A DNA stretch of 32,000 nt, taken from the NCBI GenBank assembly GCA_016946835.1, contig JACVTC010000047.1, positions 1,178,001 through 1,210,000 of the forward strand, written 5' to 3'. Position 1 is the stretch's first letter. Each line of letters starts with the position of its first letter. The DNA comes from Neocallimastix lanati (nom. inval.). Taxonomy: Eukaryota > Neocallimastigomycota > Neocallimastigomycetes > Neocallimastigales > Neocallimastigaceae. A program made the translations under genes and the position numbers. This document shows, in pieces, positions 24,782-32,000 of this stretch. The notes beneath the pieces are model-generated. The model saw nothing but the letters and a program-made list of their open reading frames with translations, was not told the DNA's origin and made no database searches.

Positions 24782-25095
24782 TTAATAATAATCCAATAAA
24801 TCAAAATTCTAATCAAACCTTAATTGAAAAAATTTAATAAATCAGAACTCTAATCTTTTTCAAACAATATATTAAATAATTTTTTCACGAAATAATATAT
24901 TAAATGATAAAAACTCAATAATTAACTATGAAAAATCAAATAATGAAAATCTTTTAATTAATAATATATTAAATAATGAAAATGTTAAAATATTATGAAT
25001 TATTTATTAAAGTTTAATATTAATTATAGCTATTAATAATATATTTTATGTATAAGTATTAGATTAAATATATGTATAATTTATGTATTGTATTT

Positions 25096-25277
25096 TGTGT
25101 ATCTAATATATTATGGCTAGATCATATAAATAAATGATTGATTGTTAATGTGATACAGATATGGTTCAATCGTTTATTAGTATATGTATTACCATGTAAA
25201 AGTATATATAAAAAGTATGCATTATTAATATAATTAATAATAAAAAGTGTTCTAAAATATAGTAAAATAAAATAAAA
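25096..25277 (+). repeat. 5' LTR of copia-2 (borders uncertain)
   Basis: TGTGTATCTAAT at 25096 matches the TGTGTA start of the copia-1 and copia-3 LTRs, and TATATATAAAAAG near 25204 is a likely TATA box. The right end before the primer-binding motif lacks a clear CA. No second copy confirms the borders. Confidence 0.45.
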
Positions 25278-25291
25278 GATTAAGAGTCTCA
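25278..25291 (+). promoter_or_regulatory. Copia-2 primer-binding site (tRNA-Lys CUU anticodon arm)
   Basis: GATTAAGAGTCTCA is preceded by AA. AGATTAAGAGTCTCA matches the reverse complement of tRNA-Lys(CUU) positions 27-41 (15 bases). Downstream sequence (ATTGACTTAA) pairs less well with the D-arm than in the other two elements. Confidence 0.6.
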
Positions 25292-25366
25292 ATTGACTTA
25301 AAAAACCGATTGGCAAAATTTCACCTATACAATTAAATATTAAAAACTTTAACAAGACAATTTAAA

Positions 25367-26400
25367 ATGGGCGATTTTGGTATCAAAAATAAAGAAAAAA
25401 AGGAGCTACTTCAAGTGAAGATGAAGAAGAATACCAACCGCTTTTTGAACTAACTAATGTCGATAGAAATAAAAATATTAAGGAAAGAAAAACAAGCCGT
25501 TTTTCAAATGCTGTTGGTACCAAAACTCTTTTAAGAGGAATAGAATATTATTCTATTTGGGTACCAGATATTGAAAATGTTCTTGAAATGAATTGTCTAG
25601 ACGATTATATATATGAAGATATAATTAAAAAGGTTAAGTTAGTAAGCATACCAATAGGTGACAGATCAAAATATAAACGAGTAAGGGGTAGCACTCGTTT
25701 CGTATACGATTTAAATGTTACAGATGAAATGTTGAACGATGAAGCACATGCAAAATACATTCTAAGCAACAGTGTGAGCGACCAAATAAAAGAAGAAATT
25801 AATTTCAGTGCTTATACTTGTTTTGAGATCTGGAACATTCTAAAAGAGTTTGTCATATTCATATCTAATGTTAATTACTTGTATGAAGAACTGGAAGATT
25901 TAGGGGAGGTGTATTCAGATGAAAAGAAATTTAAATGCTAGTATAACATGCTTCCATCATACATATGCATCACATCAAACATGATATTTCATAGAAAAAA
26001 TTGGGATAATCTTATGGCATATATGATTGATGTTGTACCAACACTCAAGCAGTTACAAAAGCAGAAAGGAATCATTAGAAATAGAGAGAATAATAATACC
26101 AAGCCAGAAGCTAACTACATTAAAAAGAACATTAGAATAAATAATTTTAATAGAGAAGATAATAAAGATAAAAGAATATGCTATAAATGTAAGAAGAGAG
26201 GACATATTGCAAAATTTTGTCCTTCAAACAATAAACATAATAATAGAAAGTATGTTTCTAAATATAAAAAGAAGTCATTTTCAGCAGAATCACATGAAGA
26301 GGATTTGAGTAAATACAACCTCTTTGCCGATAATTACAACTCAAATGAAGAAAATGAATCGAATGAAGTAGAAATTCAAAAAGGTACTCCGAGGCAATAA
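25367..26400 (+). pseudogene. Copia-2 Gag with CCHC zinc knuckle, frameshifted
   Basis: The ATG at 25367 (MGDFGIKNKEKK) runs into a seven-A run near 25400, where the frame must shift to continue as SSEDEEEYQPLFELTNVDRN. That frame passes SIWVPDIENVLEMN and FEIWNILKEF (Gag-like helices), meets a TAG at 25939-25941, and continues in the same frame to the knuckle CYKCKKRGHIAKFC (26179-26220; C-x2-C-x4-H-x4-C). The frame closes with TAA at 26398-26400, while the protease continues in another frame. Gag would form the particle and bind RNA. One indel and one nonsense codon make it non-functional as it stands. Confidence 0.75.
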
Positions 26401-28200
26401 GGAAAACAAAAACTCCAAGTTCCCAGAACATAACCTAAACTATTATACAGAAGAAACTGGGAAACTTGATGACCCAGATAATTTCATCTGTTGGACTTTA
26501 GACTCTGGAGCATCTTGTCATATGACGAATAATTTAAAAGGCTTAAAGGATATTGTAAAACATAAAGAGTCTATTGTTTTCGCGGTGAAACAACAAAATC
26601 TACCTTTAAGGGAACATATGAAGGATACATAAACGATAATAAAATTATCCTTCATAATGTCCTTTACATTCCAGCATTTAGAAGAAGCCTCCTCTCTATT
26701 GATTGTCTTAGTGAAAGACATTTTAAAACAATTTTTTATAATAAAAATAATAATAATAATAATAATAATCTTGCCTCTATTTATAATAAAAGAGGAAATA
26801 AATTATGCACAATTAAGTCCACTAAAAATAGAATTTATAAATTGTGGACTTCAACTAAAAAAATATCATTCAATGAAAAGAATATAAAAATCTGTAACAG
26901 TATTACACAACTAGATGACAATATGGAATTATGGAATCGTCGATTAGGGCACTTCAACATAGATATGATTAAAGACAAATTAAAAAATATAAAGATTGAT
27001 GAAAAATGTGAAGTGTGCCTTCGTTCAAAATTTAGAAATAAACCATATAAAAGCTCTATCAATAGAGCTAATGAATCCTTTGAGCTTATCCACATGGATA
27101 CTATTAGTGTACCTAATTCGTCTATATATGGAAATAAATTTATTTTTACAATTCTTGACGATTACTCACGATACGGATGGGTATTTTGTCTAAAATCCAA
27201 AAGTGAAATATTCAATACTTTCGCTATTTGGTATAACAAAGTCAAGAATATTCATAATAAAAACATCAAATATATACGTTCTAATAACGGAACTGAATTT
27301 AAAAATAATAATTTTTCTAATTTCTGTAATAAAGAAGGTATAATTCAACAATTTACAGTTCCTTATAACCCACAACAAAATGGTCGTTCTGAACGCTTCA
27401 ATGGAACTCTCATATTTGCCGCCACTGCTATGCTCAGAGATGCTAAATTGCATCATAAATTTTGGGAAGATGCTGTATACACAGCTAACTATATACACAA
27501 TAGAATACCCCATAAAGGTATCAATAATCAGGTTCCATTTGAAATTCTTTACAATAACAAGGTTGATTATAATAAATTCAAAGTTTTCGGATGTAAAGTT
27601 TTTTTCTTTGTCCCCAAGCAATTTAGAAAGAAATTTAGTGACACTACTCTTCAAGGTATATTCTTAGGATACGACGATGTCAACCACACGGCCTTCAAGA
27701 TTTTCGATCCTCTCAATAATAAAATTATCCTTTCTAGAGCTGTTTCTTTTCTGGAAAATCATCCTGGTAATATTGCCTCTCCTCCTGATATTATTGATTT
27801 ATACGACTTTACTGAAGTCGAGGGGAATGAATATAATAATAATTTGGACTTCAATAAAGATAATTCATATGATTTAAATAATATTTACGAAAAAAAAGAT
27901 GTATCCATTAATAATGACAGTTATAATAACAGCAATAATAATAATACTAATAATTCACTTTTAGATAAGAATATTAGTTCAAATTATAACACAAGCAATA
28001 TCAATAATAATTTTAATTTATGTGACTCCAATAACAATTTGAATTTATTCAATAATAATAATAATAATTTAAATGAAAATAATTTACAAGATTTTAATAA
28101 TTTTATTCAAATAATAATTTTTATCCAAATAATAATTTTTATCCAAATAATAATTTTTATCCAAATAATATTTATCCTAACAGTCCTAATAATTTTATAA
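26401..28200 (+). pseudogene. Copia-2 protease and integrase, frameshifted, catalytic Asp lost
   Basis: The protease motif WTLDSGASCHMTNN (Asp codon 26501) lies in frame 2. A shift near 26580 moves the rest into frame 1, which continues through GTYEGYIND to the HHCC zinc site (NRRLGHFN, then CEVC) and the integrase core. Catalytic positions are Asp (27097), Asn AAT (27283) in RSNNGTEF, where the family has RSDNGTEF, and Glu (27391). Spacing is the normal x61 and x35, so the second catalytic Asp is replaced by Asn. The conserved region after the core (VFGCKVFFFVPKQFRKKF, then GIFLGYD) is present. The part from 27800 is an Asn-rich linker with AAT repeats, and the frame shifts again between about 28035 and 28105. 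Confidence 0.8.
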
Positions 28201-29645
28201 ATCCTTTCCAAATTTTTCAATATCCATTTTATTTTAATCCAAACATTCAAAATTGTCCACTTCCAAAATTTAATAATTTAAATAATTATAATTATTACCC
28301 TAACCCTAACATTTATACAATAAATTCTGAACAAGAAAAATTAAAAGATTTAAATCATTCAAATAATTTAGACAATTCAAATGATCAAAACCCTTTTTCA
28401 ATCTTTAATACTCAAAATAAAAATGATCAAAATGATAATTATAATTCAAATGTAAATATTTCACAGAACAAAAGTAATGAGGAGAATGTAAGTGACCAAA
28501 GGGTAAACAAAGAAAATGATAAATTAAATGATAATGAAATTTCAAATGAAGTGTTGAAATTAAGCGAAAAATCAAAGGATTTTAAAAATATTATTAAAGA
28601 TAAGATAAATTTAATTGAGAATAACCAAAATAAAAATGAAAACCTAAAATACAATTTAAATAATAAAAATAATGATAATAACAAAAAAATTATAAATGAA
28701 CATAATTTAAGCAATCTTAATAATATTGACAATGATGATGACATAAAAAATATTTCAAATAAATTAAATTTAAATAAAAATAATCAATTGGAAAATTTAA
28801 TTTTAAATGAGAATTATGAAAACAATAATATAAATAAGTCACAATACTCAAAGAAAAGAAAGTCTACAGGTATAAATGAAAATATAACTAAAAAATCAAA
28901 ATACCTAAATTCAGCCGAAATAATTAAAAAGGTAACATACTATTCAGAATTAGAATTAAGAGAACCACAACAATTTAATGATATTTATAACAAAATGGAC
29001 AAATTAGAATGGTTAAAAGCAGTAAATAATGAATTGGAGAATATGAGAAGCCTAAAAGTGTACAAATTAGTAAATAAAGTTCCTTCCAATGCAAATATAA
29101 TAACTACACGGTGGATATTTACTTATAAACGAGATTCTCAAGGAAACATAATAAAAAAAAAAGCTAGACTTGTTGCTCGCGGGTTTACTCAAATAGAAGG
29201 TACGGACTATACATATACCTTCTCTCCAACACTTAGACAAGATTCCCTAAGAATATTATCAGCTTATGCCGCGCAAAATAATTACGAAATACATCAATTA
29301 GATGTGAAAGCAGCATACTTAAATGCTGACTTGGAAGAAGAAATATACATGGAAGCACCAGAAGGGGATGATAATTATAAGAAAAAATATTGGAAACTGA
29401 ATAAAGCTCTCTATGGACTGAAGCAAGCTGGACGTGCCTGGAATAATACATTTAATGAAGTGATGACAGAATTCAACTTTATTAGATTAAAAAGTGAACC
29501 ATGCGTTTATGTGAAAAAGAATAGAGAAGGTAATGTAACTTGCTTACTAGCTGTTTATGTAGATGATATTCTCATAACCGGTATTAAAGATGAAATATTA
29601 AAAGCTAAAGAATGCATAAAAAGTAAATTTAATATTACTGATGTA
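28101..29645 (+). pseudogene. Copia-2 Asn-rich linker and reverse transcriptase, truncated
   Basis: The frame is open from about 28101 to 29744. The first 270 or so codons are a hydrophilic Asn/Lys-rich spacer with the NNNFYP repeat. Reverse transcriptase starts near 28980 (MDKLEWLKAVNNELENM) and shows TRWIFTYKRD, ARLVARGFTQ, QLDVKAAYLNADL (catalytic Asp codon 29301), KALYGLKQAGRAWN and AVYVDDILITG (YVDD at 29556-29567). Both catalytic blocks are intact. After NITDVGN (about 29645) the sequence stops matching copia and becomes MULE transposase, first out of frame, so the last 33 codons of the open frame are foreign. The RT thumb and RNase H are lost. In an intact element this enzyme copies the RNA into cDNA. 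Confidence 0.85.
28107..28175 (+). repeat. 18-bp tandem repeat in the copia-2 linker
   Basis: Four units of TCCAAATAATAATTTTTA type (starts at about 28107, 28125, 28143 and 28161; the last is 3 bases shorter) encode NNNFYP repeats in the frame that leads on to reverse transcriptase. The repeat sits in the fast-evolving spacer between integrase and RT. Confidence 0.85.
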
Positions 29646-30146
29646 GGGAATATAATGATGATATATTTGTTGATGGTACATTTTTTATTGCCCCTAAATT
29701 TAGTTATCAAATATTTATTACAAGAACTTACGCTAAAGAATTAGATAGTTTTTACACTACTTCTTTTGCAATATTACAAAATAAAGAACAAGAAATATAT
29801 AGAATATTTAAAAAATTAAAAAAAAAAATGCTAATACATGTAACAATAATATTATAATTGCAGAATCAATAGTTATTTAAATAATTTATTTCTAACAATA
29901 CCATCTTATTATAAATTAATAGATAAATTAAATGAACTTGAACATTTACCATATTATGATTATCAAAGAAAAATAAGAGGAATTTAGAAAATAAAAAAAA
30001 GAGCAATAAATAAAGCTAATGAAATCAGTGTCTTAATTGAACGCTACAAAAATATTGAAACCAAGTTAATTGATGCTAAATGTGATAGAAATAATACTAT
30101 TAATTTGTGATTTGATTGTTTAACTGATTTAAATAATATAATATAA
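29646..30146 (+). pseudogene. MULE transposase fragment, copy 2, internally deleted
   Basis: Starting inside the transposase, YNDDIFVDGTFFIAPKFSYQ carries the DGTF catalytic motif that copy 1 has lost, then TTSFAILQNKEQEIYRIFK. A poly-A frameshift follows. Near 29855-29862 the sequence jumps from NNIII to an AES-SYLNNLF block around the third catalytic Glu, so the second Asp region (DFEKG) and the WHYKR region are missing. The C-terminal part follows: SYYKLIDKLNELEHL, YDYQRKIRGI, a stop in place of Trp, ANEISVLIERYKNIETKL, CDRNN, another stop in place of Trp, and an end TAA at 30144-30146. It is inserted in, or recombined with, the copia-2 RT. Confidence 0.75.
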
Positions 30147-30439
30147 ATATTATTTTATAATAAATAATTAAAAAATGAGGAATAACCAAACGAAATAATC
30201 AGAATTCTGTCATTCAAAAATTTAATTTATAAAGCTTATTAAATTTATACAGTTTAAATAAATATTCAAATACGTCTCTATAATTAATAATTTTATCATT
30301 ATAATTATTATTTTTTTTGATAACATTTAAATAAAAGAATTATTATTAATAATATTTATATTTTTAATAACATTTATATTTTTATATAATTTTTTTATTA
30401 ATAGCATTTAAATAAAAGAATTAAAATCATAAAATCTAA
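30147..30439. other. AT-rich spacer, possibly minus-strand LTR body
   Basis: No coding content. It may include the rest of the minus-strand LTR whose start is at 30508, but its end cannot be located. Confidence 0.3.
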
Positions 30440-30560
30440 CCATTATATGATTTATTTAATTATTCACTTAATAATTAATTTAAAATTTGATATGTGATTA
30501 TTTTAACATTCCCCCCTAAACAAGATTTTTCTTGAAAATTTTGTTTGCGAAGAATAACAT
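30440..30560 (-). mobile_element. Minus-strand copia tail: pol C-terminus, polypurine tract, LTR start
   Basis: On the minus strand a short frame KMLFFANKIFKKNLV ends in TAG. It is followed by AGGGGGG (30517-30511), a good polypurine tract, then AA and TGTTAAAATAATCACAT from 30508 downwards. The last part shares AATAATCACAT with the copia-1 and copia-3 LTRs. This is the expected layout of the 3' end of a retrotransposon pointing left. The upstream pol sequence is lost into AT-rich DNA. It is a small remnant, and the pol reading is the weaker part. Confidence 0.5.
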
Positions 30561-30667
30561 TTTATTTTATATTTTTATATTATTAATATTATATTTTTAT
30601 ATTCTTATATTATTATCAATATTATATTCTTATCTTATATTAATATTTTATTATTATATTTTTATGT

Positions 30668-30857
30668 TGTGTAACATCTATATTTGTGCATTAATTCATA
30701 GAATAATCACATGATTAAATATGTAATTTTTACTATAAAAAAATAATTATTTTTATTATCTTAAAAAAAACGAGTTCTTAAAATTAATAAAATTTATGTA
30801 TTAAATAAATACAAAAATTAAATAAAGTTTATTATAAAAACATATATACTTTTCTCA
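30668..30857 (+). repeat. 5' LTR of copia-3 (inferred)
   Basis: It starts TGTGTAACA and ends TCTCA, about 190 bp. It shares the start and AATAATCACATGATT (30703-30717) with the copia-1 LTR. Borders come from that comparison and from the position of the primer-binding motif. Confidence 0.6.
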
Positions 30858-30871
30858 GATTAAGAGTCTCA
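30858..30871 (+). promoter_or_regulatory. Copia-3 primer-binding site (tRNA-Lys CUU anticodon arm)
   Basis: GATTAAGAGTCTCA directly after the LTR end; with the preceding A it complements tRNA-Lys(CUU) positions 27-41. Four bases later GCTCT could pair with the D-stem, making this the best match of the three elements. Confidence 0.65.
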
Positions 30872-30927
30872 TTTAGCTCTTATTTATAAAAACATATCCG
30901 TTATTTAAAACCGCCTTTCTTATAAAT

Positions 30928-31974
30928 ATGAATACTTCTAACAATTTAGATTCATCTTCAACTCCAAGAGAGATATTAAATGAAGAGAACTTTGATATTT
31001 GGGCGTACGAATTGAGAACAAATCTTGAAATAAGTCACATAGACAAATACATCCAATTCGACGCCGACAAAGAACTGAATAAACTATATGATAAACTTAA
31101 ATCCGAAAAGGAAGACAAAAAAGATATTGAAAACTCAATTTCTATAACTAAAGAAAAGGACGGTAGAGCTAGCCAACAAATTCTATGCTCGGTTTCCAAA
31201 GAAACCAAAGCCACGCTGATAGGCCTTCGATTAAAATCGGCCTACGAAATGTATAAATATCTGGAAAGCGAATATAATATCATAAATATCAACAAAGTTC
31301 CAGATTTATACGACCGTTTAAAAAATCTAAGAGCCAAAACGGACAAAGAAGTAATCAAATTTACAACAGAATTCGAACATCTTTGTAATCTACTCCAAGA
31401 ATTAGGAAAAACAATAGACGAAGATGAAAAATTCAAATTACTCCTGAAGGGACTCCCAGGGGAATATAAAAACTATGTCAAATTTAATTATAAAGACAAT
31501 CTTCAAGAGATTGCAAATGAAATCAGAACCATAGCCAAAAGAACTTTAAATGCGGAAGACCCAAAACCAGTGGAAGAAGTTTCTTTTATAAAAAATGCGA
31601 ATAATAATCATTCCCAAAATAATTCTAGGAATAATAATCACAATAATCATAATAACAATAACAATAATTATAATAATAATTATAATAATAACCATAACAA
31701 TAATAACTGGAGAAGAAGAAACCAGAAAAACAACAAAATTAACAGGAACAAAACCAAAAGAAATAACGAAAAGTACTGTTCAATATGTGACAAACATGAC
31801 CATTTCACTAGAAATTGCTACTTTAACGCAAGGAACCCTAATAATAAAATTAAAGAAATAGCAAGAAAGTTCAGCAATATTAACCTAGCCAAAGATACAA
31901 TCAACAACCTAGAAATCATTGATGCCCTCAGTGACTATGATGAATCTCAAGAAACCCATGAAAAGAATATCTGA
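30928..31974 (+). CDS. Copia-3 Gag, intact, 348 aa
   Basis: The ATG at 30928 follows a 56-base leader after the primer-binding motif. Residues 1-230 form a copia-type Gag with ENFDIWAYELRTNLE near the start (compare LNGSNYRIWYDSIK in copia-1), LKSAYEMYKYLESEYN, LRAKTDKEVIKFTTEFEHLC and LLKGLPGEYKNYV. Residues about 230-265 are an Asn/His-rich stretch encoded by AAT/AAC and CAT/CAC. A CCHC knuckle CSICDKHDHFTRNC lies at residues 284-297. It would form the virus-like particle and package RNA. The frame ends in TGA (31972-31974), after which the same frame reads LDGENPYD to the window edge. Pol may follow by readthrough, by shift, or only in a damaged form. Relation to copia-1 is shown by the shared CYFN-NPN segment after the knuckle. 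Confidence 0.85.
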   Translation: MNTSNNLDSSSTPREILNEENFDIWAYELRTNLEISHIDKYIQFDADKELNKLYDKLKSEKEDKKDIENSISITKEKDGRASQQILCSVSKETKATLIGLRLKSAYEMYKYLESEYNIININKVPDLYDRLKNLRAKTDKEVIKFTTEFEHLCNLLQELGKTIDEDEKFKLLLKGLPGEYKNYVKFNYKDNLQEIANEIRTIAKRTLNAEDPKPVEEVSFIKNANNNHSQNNSRNNNHNNHNNNNNNYNNNYNNNHNNNNWRRRNQKNNKINRNKTKRNNEKYCSICDKHDHFTRNCYFNARNPNNKIKEIARKFSNINLAKDTINNLEIIDALSDYDESQETHEKNI

Positions 31975-32000
31975 CTAGATGGAGAAAATCCATATGACAT

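Larger units (their letters stand above)
21619..24998 (+). mobile_element. Copia-1: Ty1/copia-type retrotransposon, 3' part missing
   Basis: Order: 5' LTR (about 21619-21770), primer-binding motif (21773-21784), gag, zinc knuckle, protease, integrase and an Asn-rich linker. Protease and integrase precede where reverse transcriptase should be, the Ty1/copia order. No RT, RNase H or 3' LTR follows. The linker decays to about 24998 and the next element's LTR begins soon after. It was therefore truncated, perhaps by insertion of or recombination with copia-2. Its Gag knuckle tail (ECYFNPKNPN) resembles that of copia-3, so the two are close relatives. Confidence 0.8.
25096..29645 (+). mobile_element. 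Copia-2: Ty1/copia-type retrotransposon, cut in RT
   Basis: Order: LTR (about 25096-25277), primer-binding motif (25278-25291), gag, zinc knuckle, protease, integrase, a long Asn-rich linker and reverse transcriptase. The element stops inside RT at about 29645, where MULE transposase sequence takes over. RNase H and the 3' LTR are missing. It differs in Gag sequence from copia-1 and copia-3 and so belongs to another family, yet it shares the same primer-binding motif. Confidence 0.8.
30668..31999 (+). mobile_element. Copia-3: 5' part of a Ty1/copia-type element, runs off the window
   Basis: LTR (30668-30857), primer-binding motif, leader and an intact Gag, after which the window ends. The uninterrupted Gag makes this the youngest-looking element here. 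It may be a full-length copy continuing to the right. Confidence 0.75.

Noticed and set aside
25122-25355. Minus-strand 77-codon frame over the copia-2 LTR
   Set aside because: It overlaps the LTR and primer-binding site and has no recognisable domain.

Overview
The window is a very AT-rich piece of a eukaryotic nuclear genome. Intergenic DNA and introns are almost pure A/T, with many homopolymer runs and short tandem repeats. The few protein-coding parts stand out by higher GC. The one complete host gene is intron-dense and encodes the replicative helicase subunit MCM7. Together with decayed Ty1/copia retrotransposons rich in Asn codons and Mutator-like (MULE) transposases, this best fits an anaerobic gut fungus (Neocallimastigomycota). 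That assignment is an inference from composition and gene structure. A dictyostelid seems less likely because MCM7 has 12 exons.

Layout. At 166-186 on the minus strand there is a seven-codon first exon (MDEDIAA) ending in a GTAAGT donor, probably the start of an actin gene whose body lies left of the window. From 187 to about 9.9 kb lies a gene desert with repeats, including a perfect 76-bp inverted repeat (2382-2543) and a 40-bp minisatellite (about 5101-5300). A broken Xaa-Pro aminopeptidase (M24) pseudogene lies on the minus strand at about 9927-10730. Next come a MULE-type terminal repeat (10803-11239) joined to an unidentified GC-richer island (11240-11395), then AAT, 53-bp and AAAAT tandem arrays up to 11930. 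The MCM7 gene occupies 13411-18320 on the plus strand in 12 exons and predicts 742 residues.

From 19.4 kb to the right edge the window is mobile-element territory. A second copy of the MULE terminal repeat (19568-20045) leads into a decayed MULE transposase (20163-21447). Three plus-strand Ty1/copia-like elements follow. Copia-1 (21619 to about 24998) has a gag-pol frame with several stops and no reverse transcriptase. Copia-2 (about 25096-29645) runs from gag to the middle of reverse transcriptase, where it is cut by a second MULE fragment (29646-30146). Copia-3 (30668 to the window end) has an intact Gag. A minus-strand copia tail (about 30440-30560) sits between them.

The most interesting signals are: (1) all three copia elements carry TTAAGAGTCTCA just after the LTR, the exact reverse complement of positions 27-38 of tRNA-Lys(CUU), suggesting priming by a 5' half-tRNA; (2) the long perfect hairpin; (3) two MULE copies with complementary internal deletions; (4) a possible gene-capturing MULE end; (5) mostly AAG 3' splice sites in MCM7; (6) transposon nonsense codons that nearly all fit G:C to A:T transitions. 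I see no clearly new protein system.
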